DNA of 64,000 nucleotides from Chengkuizengella marina (GCF_009910845.1 NZ_SIJB01000032.1:62001-126000), one strand, 5' to 3'. Counted from the first letter of the stretch, positions 43,574 through 53,870 are shown. Notes: a model not told the origin generated them from the sequence alone. Made by a program: numbers and translations.

Positions 43574-44446
43574 TTATACTTCTTCCTCTTTAAAGCCCTC
43601 ACCTAACACATCGTGCACGTCACCTATAATGATAAAAGCTTTTGGATCCACGGATTTTATCAAAATAGTCATCCTTCTAATTTCACGTCTACTCACAACA
43701 CAATAAACTGCTTCTCTATGTTTTTTTGAATAGGCTCCTTTAGTCATAAATAAAGTTAACCCTCGTTCTAATTCATTTGAAATCACTTCTGTTATTTCCT
43801 CTGATTTTTCAGACATGATGGTAAATGCTTTGGCAGAATATGCACCTTCTTGAATAAAATCAATAATTCTTGCTGCAATAAATACAACAACTAATGTGTA
43901 TAAAATCTTTTCTTTTTCGATATAAAATATAGAGACACCGATAATAACGAAATCTATAGCTAATAAAACTTTACCTATACTCCATCCTTTTAATTTGTGG
44001 CCCGCTCTGGCTATAATATCTGCCCCTCCTGTAGTTCCTCCATATCGAAATACAAGTCCCAATCCAACTCCACTTGCTACCCCAGCATAGAGGGTAGTTA
44101 AGAAATAATCATTATTTTGAAATGGTTCTATCCATTGATTTTTAATGCTAAATTCCATTAGCCATAAAAAAACAGAAAGGGAAACCGTTCCAAATATCGT
44201 TAAAATCATTGATTGTTTTCCAAACAATCTCCATCCTAAATAAAACAATGGGATATTTATGATTAAAGTCATATATGAGGGAGGAAGATCAAATGCATAA
44301 TTTAAAAGTAAGGCAAGCCCTGTAACTCCACCTTCCATTAGCTCATTTGGTATTACTAAAATATTAAGTCCAAATGCGTAAATTGCTGTACCTACCATAA
44401 TGAAGAATAATTGTTTAATTGAAAAGTTCATTTTGCTCCAATTCAT
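43574..44446 (-). CDS. YitT-family membrane protein
   Basis: A 290-residue protein with five or six membrane helices in the first 200 residues (VIPNELMEGGVTGLALLL and FRYGGTTGGADIIARAGHKLKG loops are family features) and a C-terminal DUF2179 cytoplasmic domain (about 205-290). It equals YpjC by position. AAGGAG lies 11 nt before the start on the minus strand. It is the one clear minus-strand gene in the window. Transported substrate is unknown. Confidence 0.85.
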   Translation of the reverse strand: MNWSKMNFSIKQLFFIMVGTAIYAFGLNILVIPNELMEGGVTGLALLLNYAFDLPPSYMTLIINIPLFYLGWRLFGKQSMILTIFGTVSLSVFLWLMEFSIKNQWIEPFQNNDYFLTTLYAGVASGVGLGLVFRYGGTTGGADIIARAGHKLKGWSIGKVLLAIDFVIIGVSIFYIEKEKILYTLVVVFIAARIIDFIQEGAYSAKAFTIMSEKSEEITEVISNELERGLTLFMTKGAYSKKHREAVYCVVSRREIRRMTILIKSVDPKAFIIIGDVHDVLGEGFKEEEV

Positions 44447-44661
44447 TGTTAGTAAAACTCCTTATTTTTGATGATGTTATTATTTTAACCCATAATGAAG
44501 GTCATGCAAAATAAATATTTTTAACACCATATGGATGTAAAGTGTTATGTTGCCAATATGAGCTTTTTGTTTTCATAACATTGTTTTTCATCATTCTTTG
44601 AGATAACATAGTAGAAAGACAATATCAAGGATGGATGTTTTGTAGAAGGGATAGGGTATAT

Positions 44662-44988
44662 ATGGCTGATAAAACTTTAAATCAACTTCAACAAGAAGTA
44701 GATGATTACATATCACAATTTAAAGAAGGATATTTCAGTCCGTTGTCCATGCTTGCTAGAATATCTGAAGAAGTAGGAGAACTTGCTAGGGAAGTCAATC
44801 ATACATTTGGTGAAAAACCAAAAAAGCCTTCAGAAGAAGATAATTCGATTGAAATGGAATTGGCGGATATTTTATTTATAATCATTTGTTTTGCTAACGC
44901 CCAAGGGATTAATTTAACAGATGCTTTTAATGAAGTTATGAATAAATTTCAAACAAGAGATAAGGACAGATGGACCAAAATTAAGTAA
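44662..44988 (+). CDS. ypjD: MazG-like nucleotide pyrophosphohydrolase (YpjD)
   Basis: A 108-residue all-helical house-cleaning enzyme. The MazG metal-binding pattern is visible as EEVGELAREVNH (EExxE) followed by EMELADILFIIIC (ExxD). Lengths and the RDKDRWTK C-terminus match YpjD of Bacillus closely. ATG 44662 is chosen since the upstream in-frame ATG 44635 has no ribosome site. Precise nucleotide substrate not determinable. Confidence 0.88.
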   Translation: MADKTLNQLQQEVDDYISQFKEGYFSPLSMLARISEEVGELAREVNHTFGEKPKKPSEEDNSIEMELADILFIIICFANAQGINLTDAFNEVMNKFQTRDKDRWTKIK

Positions 44989-45152
44989 AAATGGACTAAT
45001 CGTAACACCGAATCAATGTAATATTCATATGCTGTACCATCACTTTCATATATAGGATGTTTAAAAAGAAACAGTTTGGTTCAAAAAGTTTAGATGACTT
45101 TATGAACCACTGCTAACTAAACTTTCTAAATATAGAGAGGAGGTAGGAGCAG

Positions 45153-45674
45153 ATGAATGGAGAGCAAAAAATAAAAAAAGCCTATCAATCCATTTTAAAT
45201 AGTGATTTTGAACAAGCAATCATTTGGTTTGAAGAAGCTATAGAGCAAGAACCTAATAATGCAATTTATCACTATAAATTATCTATTACTTACGCAAGAA
45301 GTAATAAGTTGATCAAAGCATTAGAGCATGCAGAAAAAGCTTCTTTATTAGACTGTAACAATGAAGAATATTTGTTTCATTATGAACATTTAAAAGCAAA
45401 GGAACTTACTAAACATGCAGAAGCTTATTTTGATCAAGAAGATGACCAGCTGCACCTGGCAGTCATATTATTAAAGGAAGCAACGGTATTGGATCCATTA
45501 TCTGTTGAAGCTTGGTTATTAATGGGTATAGCTTATGCTCAACTAGAAGAATATAGTCAAGCTATTCAAACATTAAAGGAAGTTTTAAATTTAGATCCAA
45601 ATCATGAAATTGCTAAAGAGCTTTTAAAGCAATATAAAATGATGTTTAAAATTTATTTACAATCGTATAAATGA
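45153..45674 (+). CDS. Tetratricopeptide-repeat protein
   Basis: A 173-residue protein made almost wholly of TPR helices: about four repeats at residues 8-40, 42-74, 82-112 and 116-150, each with the W/Y-G/A-A-P spacing (for example AIIWFEEAIEQEPNNAIYHY and AIQTLKEVLNLDPNH). No signal peptide. GGAGG lies upstream of ATG 45153. It precedes dapB by 21 bp, so it is probably in the same transcript. Partner unknown. Confidence 0.8.
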   Translation: MNGEQKIKKAYQSILNSDFEQAIIWFEEAIEQEPNNAIYHYKLSITYARSNKLIKALEHAEKASLLDCNNEEYLFHYEHLKAKELTKHAEAYFDQEDDQLHLAVILLKEATVLDPLSVEAWLLMGIAYAQLEEYSQAIQTLKEVLNLDPNHEIAKELLKQYKMMFKIYLQSYK

Positions 45675-45695
45675 AAGGGATAAGGTGAGTGCAAA

Positions 45696-46499
45696 ATGAG
45701 TGATCAAACAATTAAAGTAGCTGTATCAGGAGCTTGCGGTAGAATGGGTAAAGAAGTTGTTAAGATGGTCTTATCTTCTCCTGAGCTGGAGTTAGTTGCA
45801 GCCATAGATTCAAAAGGTGGGGAAGACGCAGGTACTTTAGTTGGTTTAGACCCATGTGGGGTAATGATTCAAAATGATTTAGAGTTAGCTTTAATTGAAT
45901 CAGGGGCACAAGTCATTGTTGATTTTACAACCCCTCATGTTGTTTTGAAAAATACAAAAATGGCTATTAAACACAAAGTAAGACCTGTGGTGGGGACAAC
46001 TGGGTTTACACCTCAGGATATCGAGGAATTGGACGAGCTATGTAAAAAAGAAGATATTGGGGGCATTATCGCTCCAAACTTTGCTATCGGTGCGATCTTA
46101 ATGATGAAATTTGCTGCTCAAGCCGCTAAGTATATGCCTCATTTAGAAATTATTGAATATCATGGTGATCAGAAGTTAGATGCACCGTCTGGTACGTCAG
46201 TTAAAACAGCGGAGTTGATCTCTGAAAGTCGCAAGGAGTTTCGCCAGGGAAATCCTGATGAAAAAGAAACAATCGATGGATCTAGAGGTGGGCAATATAA
46301 TGGATTTAGAATTCATAGTGTTAGACTTCCAGGAGTATTTGCACAACAAGAAGTTATATTTGGAGGATATGGTCAATCTTTAAAAATTCGTCATGATTCC
46401 TATGATAGAGAAGGTTATATGCCAGGAGTTAATTTAGCTATACAAAAAGTAATGGATTTAAATGGAATCGTATATGGGTTTGAACATTTTGTAGAATAA
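45696..46499 (+). CDS. dapB: 4-hydroxy-tetrahydrodipicolinate reductase
   Basis: Lysine and diaminopimelate pathway, and so also spore dipicolinate supply. 267 residues with NAD(P) loop VSGACGRMGKEV, the VGTTGF segment, the catalytic region EIIEYHGDQKLDAPSGT (His and Lys) and a C-terminal beta domain. One note: the usual HHxxKxDAPSGT is YHGDQKLDAPSGT here, with Tyr in place of the first His. AAGGTGA precedes ATG 45696. Confidence 0.94.
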   Translation: MSDQTIKVAVSGACGRMGKEVVKMVLSSPELELVAAIDSKGGEDAGTLVGLDPCGVMIQNDLELALIESGAQVIVDFTTPHVVLKNTKMAIKHKVRPVVGTTGFTPQDIEELDELCKKEDIGGIIAPNFAIGAILMMKFAAQAAKYMPHLEIIEYHGDQKLDAPSGTSVKTAELISESRKEFRQGNPDEKETIDGSRGGQYNGFRIHSVRLPGVFAQQEVIFGGYGQSLKIRHDSYDREGYMPGVNLAIQKVMDLNGIVYGFEHFVE

Positions 46500-46552
46500 T
46501 AGAGGTTGTTTGAACATAGATTATATTTGTTCAGAGGGGAGTAAAAGTACAA

Positions 46553-46972
46553 ATGAAAATTGCTTTTATTGCACATGATAGAAAAAAAGAAGAAATGGTT
46601 AATTTTGCGATTGCTTACGAAAAAACCTTCTTACATCATGAACTTTATTCGACAGGTACTACTGGCAAAAAAATCATGCAAAATACAGATTTAAAAATTC
46701 ACCGTTTCATGTCAGGCCCTTTAGGCGGTGATCAGCAAATTGGTGCTATGGTTGCTAAAAATGAAATGGATTTAATTATTTTTTTACGTGACCCATTAAT
46801 GGCACAGCCCCATGAACCTGATATTATTGCTCTATTAAGATTATGTGATGTTCAAGGTATTCCTCTTGCAACGAATGTTGCGACTGCAGAAATATTAGTG
46901 AAAGCTCTTGAACGTGGTGATTTTGCATGGAGAGAGTTAGTACATAAATATAAACCAGGTGATTCAGAATGA
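46553..46972 (+). CDS. mgsA: Methylglyoxal synthase
   Basis: Converts dihydroxyacetone phosphate to methylglyoxal as a phosphate-release valve. 139 residues: [14 protein letters not shown] (catalytic region His), STGTTGKKI phosphate loop, [13 protein letters not shown] and the catalytic Asp in [14 protein letters not shown]. It ends with the ATGA overlap that starts bshB1. Confidence 0.95.
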   Translation: MKIAFIAHDRKKEEMVNFAIAYEKTFLHHELYSTGTTGKKIMQNTDLKIHRFMSGPLGGDQQIGAMVAKNEMDLIIFLRDPLMAQPHEPDIIALLRLCDVQGIPLATNVATAEILVKALERGDFAWRELVHKYKPGDSE

Positions 46973-47670
46973 ATCATTCATTAGACATACTTATATTTGG
47001 GGCTCATCCAGATGATGCTGAGATCGGTATGGGTGGTACAATTTATAAACATATATTAGAAGGTTATCGAATAGGTATATGTGATTTGACATATGCAGAA
47101 ATGTCTTCTAATGGTGACGTAAAAACAAGACAACAGGAAGCTATGGAAGCAAATAAGGTATTAAGGCTAACTGCTCGCTCAAATTTAGGTTTGCCTGATC
47201 GCGGCTTACAGTTAATTAAGGAACAAGTTGACAAAATCACAATAGAAATAAGAAAATACCAGCCTAAAGTCGTTTTTGCACCTTATTGGATTGATCGGCA
47301 CCCAGACCATGTCATGTGCAGTAAAATGGTTGATGAAGCAATATTTAATGCAAAACTTAGAAATTACCTACCAGAAGAATATGAATCTTGGAAAGTGGAG
47401 AGAAACTATTATTATTTTATAAACGACATTCAGGAAGCTGACTTAATGGTTGATATTTCTTCTTTTTATCAACAAAAAAAGAAAGCACTGCAAGCGTATC
47501 GTTCACAATTTGAGAAAATAGATTCTCTAAAAAATATAGTTGATACCCCTTTAAATCAAGGTTATTTGGATAACGTTGAGGCAAGAGATCGTTTATTAGG
47601 TCAAAAAAGCAATGTATCTTATGCTGAAGGTTTTATTACAAGATCTCCTTATTTAGTTGAATTGTTTTAG
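46969..47670 (+). CDS. bshB1: Bacillithiol biosynthesis deacetylase BshB1
   Basis: Removes the acetyl group from GlcNAc-malate in bacillithiol synthesis. 233-residue LmbE-like zinc enzyme with [15 protein letters not shown] (zinc ligands His, Asp and Asp, about residues 10-24) and [10 protein letters not shown]. Overlaps mgsA by 4 bp and is followed by bshA, the preceding enzyme in the pathway. bshC is not in the window. Confidence 0.94.
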   Translation: MNHSLDILIFGAHPDDAEIGMGGTIYKHILEGYRIGICDLTYAEMSSNGDVKTRQQEAMEANKVLRLTARSNLGLPDRGLQLIKEQVDKITIEIRKYQPKVVFAPYWIDRHPDHVMCSKMVDEAIFNAKLRNYLPEEYESWKVERNYYYFINDIQEADLMVDISSFYQQKKKALQAYRSQFEKIDSLKNIVDTPLNQGYLDNVEARDRLLGQKSNVSYAEGFITRSPYLVELF

Positions 47671-47744
47671 GTTACGGATATTACAACCAGTTCTGAAAGC
47701 CTGTTATTTGTATGTGGGTTATTTATAAAGGAGGAGAGGAATAG

Positions 47745-48896
47745 ATGACTAAAAAATTGAAAATAGGTATTACTTGTTATCCATCTTTAGGTGGTTCAGG
47801 CATCATTGCCACTGAGCTTGGAAAACTACTAGCTGAAAATGGTCATGAGGTACATTTTATCACACATGGAATGCCTTTTCGTTTAGGTAAATATCATAAG
47901 AATGTTTTTTACCATGAAGTTCAAGTCACTAATTACCATGTGTTTAAATATCCTCCTTATGATTTATCACTCGCTAATAAATTAGCACAAATTGTGAGAA
48001 TGAAAAATCTTGACATATTACACGTTCATTATGCATTTCCTCATGCTGTTTGTGCATATCTTGCTAAACAAATTGTAGGAGAAAAACTGAAAATAGTGAC
48101 AACTTTGCATGGAACAGATATTACCATTCTCGCACAGGATGAATCTTTAAAAGATTTGATTCGATTAGGTATTAATGAAAGTGATGCAGTTACAGCAGTA
48201 TCTAAAGATCTTATACAAGAAACGAAAAGTGTACTATCAATAGAAAAGCCAATAGATTTAACTTACAATTTTGTAGACAAAAGAGAGTATTATCCTCGTG
48301 ATGTTTCGGATTGTAGAAAAGATTTTGCACAACCAAATGAAAAAATACTAATTCACATATCAAACTTTCGTCCTGTTAAACGAATTTTGGATGTGTTAGA
48401 CATTTTTTATAAAGTAAATCAAAAGGTACCTTCCAAGTTATTATTTGTAGGTGAAGGACCGGAGCTTTCAAAAGTACAATGCAAAGCTGAAAAATTGGGT
48501 ATTGATGATCGCATCATCTTTTTAGGGAAACAGGACGATGTAGCTCAGGTATTATCTTTGGCTGATGTTATGTTACTTCCATCTGAAAAAGAAAGTTTTG
48601 GTTTGGTAGCATTAGAAGCAATGGCTTGCGGTGTACCAACGATTGGTTCAAACGCAGGAGGAATCCCTGAGGTTGTTACTCAAGGAGAGACAGGATATTT
48701 AGCTAATATTGGAGATACAAATCAAATGGCAAACGATGCAATAAAAATATTATCTGATGATGATTTATACGTTCAGCTTGTAAGTAATGGATTAGAGCGA
48801 GCTAGGCATTATTTTTGTAATAACTTGATAACAGAAACTTATGAAAAGATTTATTACCGTGTTTTAAATTTAGAACCTATTGGGGTACATTCATAA
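47745..48896 (+). CDS. bshA: N-acetyl-alpha-D-glucosaminyl L-malate synthase BshA
   Basis: GT4-family glycosyltransferase that joins GlcNAc to malate as the first bacillithiol step. 383 residues: N-terminal ITCYPSLGGSGIIATELGK, THGMPFRL, TTLHGTDITIL, the VKRILDVL / LLFVGEGPE donor-site region, and the E-x7-E motif ESFGLVALEAMACG (about 281-294). AAGGAGGAG precedes ATG 47745. Confidence 0.95.
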   Translation: MTKKLKIGITCYPSLGGSGIIATELGKLLAENGHEVHFITHGMPFRLGKYHKNVFYHEVQVTNYHVFKYPPYDLSLANKLAQIVRMKNLDILHVHYAFPHAVCAYLAKQIVGEKLKIVTTLHGTDITILAQDESLKDLIRLGINESDAVTAVSKDLIQETKSVLSIEKPIDLTYNFVDKREYYPRDVSDCRKDFAQPNEKILIHISNFRPVKRILDVLDIFYKVNQKVPSKLLFVGEGPELSKVQCKAEKLGIDDRIIFLGKQDDVAQVLSLADVMLLPSEKESFGLVALEAMACGVPTIGSNAGGIPEVVTQGETGYLANIGDTNQMANDAIKILSDDDLYVQLVSNGLERARHYFCNNLITETYEKIYYRVLNLEPIGVHS

Positions 48897-48946
48897 TATG
48901 AACCATATGTGTGCAAAAAGTTGATAAAGTAAAAGTGGTGTAATTG

Positions 48947-50239
48947 ATGAAAGATTTGATATTAATGGAACAAGAAGCTTCAGAAGTAATACGTCATTTA
49001 GAGAAACATGGTTATGAAGCCTATTATGTTGGAGGATATGTCAGAGATAAATTTTTAAATAGAAACATCAAAGATATAGATATCACAACTTCTGCGTATC
49101 CATCCATCGTGATGGATATTTTTTCTCATACAGTTCCTACAGGTTTACAGCATGGTACTGTGACAGTAATTATGAAAAATTATCACTTTGAAGTGACGAC
49201 TTTTCGTACAGAAACTGAATATCAAGATCATCGTCATCCTAAAGAGGTACAATTTGTAAGTAAATTAATAGATGATTTAGAACGAAGAGATTTTACAATG
49301 AATGCTATGGCAATAAATATTAATGGGACAATCATTGATCCTTTTGGAGGTAAAAAAGATTTAAACGCAAAAATACTAAGATGTGTGGGAGATCCTGTAC
49401 TTCGCTTCTCGGAAGATGCCTTAAGGATGATGAGAGGGATTCGCTTTGCTGCTGAATATGATCTGCAAGTTGAACCAAAAACATGGAATGCAATTTTATT
49501 GCATAAAGAGTCAATTAAACATGTGGCTATGGAAAGAATATCTGCAGAATTGGATAGAATGATTGAAGGATCAAATCCCAAGAAAGGGATTGAGCTTTTA
49601 GTTGCTAGTGAATTAATGAATTACACAAAAGAAAATTTGCAAATTCAAAAAGAGAATTGGTTAGCTTTGTCAGATAACAATGTTTTAAAGGCCTTTCAGC
49701 ATCTTGATGAAGGATCTTTAAGATGGTTTTTATTGCTTTTGATGTTAAAGACAGAAACAAATCATATAAAAACTTTATTAAAAAAACTCAAATTTCCCAA
49801 CTATAAAATAATGCGAATTCATGCTGTGAAACAGGTAAAAGATTGGTTAAATGAAAATCAGTATTCTGAAAGATCCTGGAAAAAAGCTGTTATTCATTAC
49901 GGTGCAGATGCGGTAAAGGATTTGCATACTATACTAAATACTGTAGCTTTAGATCATTGTGATTTAAGATTGTTGTCATTTAAAATGAACAAAGCAGAGT
50001 TTGACCAAATGCTTCAAAAAGGATTGGATTGGATACGTGAAATACCTATTAAGCAATTAAATGAACTTGAGATTACAGGGGGAGAAATAAAGGATTTAAA
50101 AAATAAATCTGGACCATGGATTCGTAGCGTTTTAAATCAACTACTTATAGAGGTAGCTTTAAATGAACTAGAAAATAAACAAAAGGATTTAATGAATAGA
50201 GCTACACAAATTATAAGAGGAATGAATGAATATGAATGA
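48947..50239 (+). CDS. cca: CCA-adding tRNA nucleotidyltransferase
   Basis: Adds or repairs the CCA end of tRNA. 430 residues. Class II head domain with YYVGGYVRDKFLNRNIKDIDITTSAYP (GGxVRD and DxD), the RRDFTMNAMAI motif and the EDALRMMRGIRFAAEYDL segment, then helical neck and tail. ATG 48947 is preferred over TTG 48944. It overlaps birA by 14 bp, the standard order in Bacillales. Confidence 0.94.
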   Translation: MKDLILMEQEASEVIRHLEKHGYEAYYVGGYVRDKFLNRNIKDIDITTSAYPSIVMDIFSHTVPTGLQHGTVTVIMKNYHFEVTTFRTETEYQDHRHPKEVQFVSKLIDDLERRDFTMNAMAININGTIIDPFGGKKDLNAKILRCVGDPVLRFSEDALRMMRGIRFAAEYDLQVEPKTWNAILLHKESIKHVAMERISAELDRMIEGSNPKKGIELLVASELMNYTKENLQIQKENWLALSDNNVLKAFQHLDEGSLRWFLLLLMLKTETNHIKTLLKKLKFPNYKIMRIHAVKQVKDWLNENQYSERSWKKAVIHYGADAVKDLHTILNTVALDHCDLRLLSFKMNKAEFDQMLQKGLDWIREIPIKQLNELEITGGEIKDLKNKSGPWIRSVLNQLLIEVALNELENKQKDLMNRATQIIRGMNEYE

Positions 50240-51209
50240 ACAAATCATCCAGATATTTTTAGATCATCCAAATCAATATATTTCTGGTGAAAAACTAAGT
50301 GAAGAATTAAACTGTAGTCGAACTGCGATTTGGAAACATATACAAACCCTTAAGAAGAAAGGTTACATGTTTGAATCAACGCCTCGTTTAGGATACAGAA
50401 TGTTAAAAACCCCACCTGAACCGCTAGATGTGAGCAGGATTATTTCAGCTTTAAATACTCGATGTATGGGATTGAAAATAAAATACTTACAAGAAGTTGA
50501 TTCAACCCAAACGATGGCAGCGGAAATGGTGAAAAAGGGTGAAGAGGAAGGTACGGTTATTATAGCAGAACAACAGACTGATGGACGAGGTAGATTAGGG
50601 CGGAAATGGTTTTCTCCACCTGGTACGGGCATATGGATGAGCATGATTTTAAAACCACAAATCCCACTTCAATTTATTCATCAATTAACGCTCTTAATTT
50701 CAGTTGCCATTTGTCGTGTGATTAAAAGGATGTTAGATGTAGATGTGGGAATTAAATGGCCTAATGATTTATACATAAATGGTAAAAAAGTGTGTGGTAT
50801 TTTACTTGAATCAAGTGCTGAGGATGAACGTGTAAAACATGTTATAGCTGGTGTTGGAATTAGTGTAAACTTGTTACAAAAAGATATTCCAGAAGATTTA
50901 AAAGATAAGATGACTTCTTTATGTATTGAGACGGGTATTAAATGTAATAGAGAAGAGCTGCTCATATCTTTATTTAAAGAATGGGAAGAACTATATATGT
51001 TATATTTAAGTGAAGGTTTTGCACCGATTCGTATTCTATGGGAAGCTCTATCCATTTGTTTGCATTGTCCAATACAAGTTCATACACATCAAGGTATTGT
51101 GAAAGGTAAAGCTTATGGAATGGACGAAATGGGTGCGCTAATGATTAGAGATGAAGAAGGAAAAGAACATAAAATATACTCTGGCGATGTCAGTTTAACT
51201 TTGGTATAA
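50226..51209 (+). CDS. birA: Biotin-protein ligase / biotin operon repressor BirA
   Basis: Attaches biotin to carboxylases and represses biotin genes. 327 residues: N-terminal winged helix (about 1-65, LSEELNCSRTAIWKHIQTLKKKGY), biotin-ligase core with EEGTVIIAEQQTDGRGRLGRKW, ISMILKP-like strand, KWPNDLYINGKKVCGILLE and GIGISVN-type loop, and a C-terminal SH3-like domain. The start is ATG 50226 or 50232. The stop codon lies within a TATAAT that may be the panB promoter. Confidence 0.94.
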   Translation: MNMNEQIIQIFLDHPNQYISGEKLSEELNCSRTAIWKHIQTLKKKGYMFESTPRLGYRMLKTPPEPLDVSRIISALNTRCMGLKIKYLQEVDSTQTMAAEMVKKGEEEGTVIIAEQQTDGRGRLGRKWFSPPGTGIWMSMILKPQIPLQFIHQLTLLISVAICRVIKRMLDVDVGIKWPNDLYINGKKVCGILLESSAEDERVKHVIAGVGISVNLLQKDIPEDLKDKMTSLCIETGIKCNREELLISLFKEWEELYMLYLSEGFAPIRILWEALSICLHCPIQVHTHQGIVKGKAYGMDEMGALMIRDEEGKEHKIYSGDVSLTLV

Positions 51210-51210
51210 T
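51202..51210 (+). promoter_or_regulatory. Extended -10 promoter upstream of the panB leader
   Basis: TGGTATAAT, an extended -10 element, overlaps the birA stop codon. A structured segment and a terminator follow, so this promoter would transcribe a leader of about 350 nt into panBCD. Confidence 0.45.
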
Positions 51211-51216
51211 AGATTT

Positions 51217-51427
51217 ACAATGAGGCGATATCTGTTGAGAATTGCACTCCTTAGCATACTTACAATAACATAACTTTTGCAGTGTTGGATTCTGCTCTGA
51301 GCCAAATCTGGACCGAGACAGAAGGATCATCGCATAAACAAATATACTTATACTTTTTAGAATAAAGTATTTGTACTATTATATATGCTTATGAAAACCT
51401 TTTAGTCTTTGACTAAGGGTTTTTTTA
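51217..51427 (+). ncRNA. Structured leader RNA with terminator upstream of panB
   Basis: GCGAT (51224-51228) pairs with ATCGC (about 51332-51336) and TCTGT with ACAGA, closing a domain of about 110 nt. Inside it, TTCTG/CAGAA, CTC/GAG and CCA/TGG stack into a hairpin with a bulged A. A terminator (51394-51427, AAAACC/GGTTTT type with a T run) follows. The position before panB fits the pan RNA motif known from Firmicutes, but I cannot confirm the consensus. It may also be an independent sRNA. Confidence 0.4.
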
Positions 51428-51435
51428 TTTACTAC

Positions 51436-51528
51436 TGGGCAAAAGTATTGTTCATTGTTTTATCGGGGTCCCCGAATCATAATATGATTTAACAACTATG
51501 AATTTTGCTTCTTATTTTTGGGGTATGA
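51436..51528 (-). repeat. Intergenic repeat pair, reverse orientation (copy R8)
   Basis: On the minus strand this reads TACCCCAAAAATAAGAAGCA, then an interior with ATTCATAGTT, GATTCGGGGACCCCG, and a second short unit ending ATACTTTTGCCC. The first unit aligns with R7a (36708). It separates the leader terminator from panB by about 100 bp, so any regulatory leader must reach across it. Confidence 0.65.
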
Positions 51529-51564
51529 GTATCTCATTGTAATAATTTAAATGAGGTGTTGAAT

Positions 51565-52410
51565 ATGGAATATCGGAAAATATTAAGCACAACGGCAATG
51601 AAAAAAATGAAAAATGAAAAAGAACCAATCGCTATGGTAACTGCCTATGACTATCCTTCTGCTAAGCTTGCAGAAGAAGCACAAGCGGATATTATTTTTG
51701 TAGGAGATTCTTTAGGTATGGTGGTTTTAGGATATGATTCCACAATACCAGTTACTATGGATGATATGATACATCATACGAAAGCGGTTGCACGTGGTGC
51801 AAAAAATAGCTTCGTTTTAACAGACATGCCTTTTTTAAGTTATCATGGAAGCATTGATCATACATTAAGGAATGCTGCAAGGATTATGCAAGAGGGATCT
51901 CCAAAAGCTGTAAAAATGGAAGGTGGAATTGAAATAAGTGAATCCATGTCTTCTTGTGTAAAAGCGGGAATTCCAGTGATGGGGCACATTGGTTTAACAC
52001 CACAAGCTGTAAATCAATTAGGTGGTTATAGGGTTCAAGGAAGACAGCCAGAACAAGCTAAGAAATTAATTGAAGATGCTAAGGCTTTGGAGCAAGCGGG
52101 TGCATTTGCTGTTGTTTTAGAAATGGTTCCAGAAGAACTCGCTTCATATATTACAGAAACAATTTCCATCCCTACGATTGGCATTGGTGCAGGGAGAGGT
52201 TGTGATGGTCAAGTGTTAGTTTTTCATGATTTATTACAATACGCATCTCCAATTCAACCTAAATTTGTAAAGGCTTATAAAAATGTTGGTTTGGAGATAA
52301 AAAATGGAATTGAACAATTTGTTCAAGAAACGAAAAACCAAACATTCCCAAGTGAAAGTCATGTTTTTCACATGGATTCTGATGTTTTAAAGGATATCCT
52401 AGATGTATGA
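51565..52410 (+). CDS. panB: 3-methyl-2-oxobutanoate hydroxymethyltransferase
   Basis: First step of pantothenate synthesis. The 281-residue barrel has [38 protein letters not shown] with metal-site Asp residues, [28 protein letters not shown] and [23 protein letters not shown] 51565 has GAGGTG 6 nt upstream. panC and panD follow closely, making panBCD. Confidence 0.95.
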   Translation: MEYRKILSTTAMKKMKNEKEPIAMVTAYDYPSAKLAEEAQADIIFVGDSLGMVVLGYDSTIPVTMDDMIHHTKAVARGAKNSFVLTDMPFLSYHGSIDHTLRNAARIMQEGSPKAVKMEGGIEISESMSSCVKAGIPVMGHIGLTPQAVNQLGGYRVQGRQPEQAKKLIEDAKALEQAGAFAVVLEMVPEELASYITETISIPTIGIGAGRGCDGQVLVFHDLLQYASPIQPKFVKAYKNVGLEIKNGIEQFVQETKNQTFPSESHVFHMDSDVLKDILDV

Positions 52411-52440
52411 GCAATTTTCTGAAAGTGGGTGTTTAGTATC

Positions 52441-53361
52441 ATGGAAGTGATGAATACAATTTCGCAATTAAAACAATTTATATATCATAATAAAGAACAA
52501 AAACAATCCATTGGATTTGTTCCTACAATGGGCTATTTACATGAGGGTCATAGGAGTTTAATGCAAAAGGCAAAATCAGAATGTGACATTGTTGTTTTAA
52601 GTATTTTTGTAAATCCTTTGCAATTCGGACCAAATGAGGATTTTGAAGTTTATCCAAGAGATACTGAACGAGATTTACAAATTGCACAAGATATGAATAT
52701 AGATGTAGTTTTTTTACCAACAGTCAAAGAAATGTATCCGTCCGAAGTGAATACAAAAGTTTCAGTCTCAAATCTCACTTCACGTTTGTGTGGTGCTTCT
52801 AGACCTGGACATTTTGATGGAGTATCTACAGTTGTAATGAAGTTATTAAATATTGTAGAACCTGATAAAGCATTTTTTGGACAGAAAGATGCTCAACAAG
52901 TTGCTGTTATTACACAGATGGTTTTTGATTTAAATATGAATGTTGAAATCGTACCTTGTCCAATCATTCGTGAAAAAGATGGCTTAGCTCTAAGCTCAAG
53001 GAATGTTTATTTAAATGACGAAGAAAGAGTACAAGCCATCAGACTATTTGAAGCATTAGAACTGTCTGAACGCTGGATTGGTGAAATGAACGTAACTACT
53101 GAGGTGCTACAAAAACATTTGTATGCTCATATATCTTCTGCTCCCTTAGCAAAGATTGATTATATAGAAATTTTGTCTTATCCTGATTTGCAACCTATAG
53201 AAAAAACAAATACTGTTACTCAAATTTTAGCAGATAAAGAAATTATTGTTGCTTTAGCAGTAAAGTTTGGAAAAACAAGGCTTATTGACAATCGAATTTA
53301 TACGAATAATACAATTAAAGTTAAAAAACAACCTGATTTAGGAGGAATTGTATATGTTTAG
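52441..53361 (+). CDS. panC: Pantothenate synthetase
   Basis: ATP-dependent ligation of pantoate and beta-alanine. 306 residues with the nucleotidylyl-transferase motif [12 protein letters not shown] (about 30-41), [38 protein letters not shown] and the KMSKS-like LALSSRN. ATG 52441 is chosen over GTG 52429. It overlaps panD by 8 bp. Confidence 0.94.
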   Translation: MEVMNTISQLKQFIYHNKEQKQSIGFVPTMGYLHEGHRSLMQKAKSECDIVVLSIFVNPLQFGPNEDFEVYPRDTERDLQIAQDMNIDVVFLPTVKEMYPSEVNTKVSVSNLTSRLCGASRPGHFDGVSTVVMKLLNIVEPDKAFFGQKDAQQVAVITQMVFDLNMNVEIVPCPIIREKDGLALSSRNVYLNDEERVQAIRLFEALELSERWIGEMNVTTEVLQKHLYAHISSAPLAKIDYIEILSYPDLQPIEKTNTVTQILADKEIIVALAVKFGKTRLIDNRIYTNNTIKVKKQPDLGGIVYV

Positions 53362-53737
53362 AACAATGATGAAATCTAAATTACATCGTGCAACGGTTAC
53401 GGAAGCAAATTTAAACTATGTGGGTAGTATAACGATTGCTGAAGATTTAATGGAGGCAGTGGACTTGTTGCCAAATGAAAAGGTGCAAGTTGTTAATAAT
53501 AATAATGGTGCTCGATTAGAAACGTATGTGATAAAAGGGGAGCGCGGTTCAGGCGTTATCTGTTTAAATGGAGCCGCAGCAAGATTAGTTCAACCTAGAG
53601 ATACCGTTATTGTGATTGCTTACGCAATGATGTCTGAAGAAGAGGCTAGAACTTTCCAACCTAAAGTTGCAATAATGGGGCAGGATAATAACATCGAGGA
53701 ACTCATGACTGAAGAAATTCATGCTACTATCGTTTAA
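53354..53737 (+). CDS. panD: Aspartate 1-decarboxylase
   Basis: Makes beta-alanine for PanC. 127 residues, self-cleaving at Gly24-Ser25 (YVGSI), which creates the pyruvoyl group. Other family elements: [37 protein letters not shown] and GDxVI-like [17 protein letters not shown] precedes ATG 53354. Confidence 0.96.
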   Translation: MFRTMMKSKLHRATVTEANLNYVGSITIAEDLMEAVDLLPNEKVQVVNNNNGARLETYVIKGERGSGVICLNGAAARLVQPRDTVIVIAYAMMSEEEARTFQPKVAIMGQDNNIEELMTEEIHATIV

Positions 53738-53782
53738 GACGAGTCACAAATAAGAACAAATCACTTCTATAAACTTGAATAC

Positions 53783-53870
53783 CTCGACTAAAATCCAACA
53801 CGTCCATGTGTTGAACGTCAACACCAGCTTGTACATAAGCTGGCAGATCACTGAAGGTAGGGATGTACCC
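53783..53870 (-). repeat. Intergenic repeat at a gene boundary, reverse orientation (copy R10)
   Basis: Read on the minus strand it has CCAGCTTATGTACAAGCTGG, then TGTTGACGTTCAACACATGG, ACGTGTTGGATTTTAGTCGAG, matching copy R2 with compensating changes in the CCAG hairpin (53824-53843). It occupies the gap between panD and the TPR gene and runs up to its start codon. Its outer ends (ACCC..., GGGGCCC) are not clear. Confidence 0.65.

Noticed and set aside
53775-53870. Extended N-terminus for the TPR protein
   Set aside because: The extra 32 residues are translated repeat sequence with no ribosome site before TTG 53775; ATG 53871 has one.
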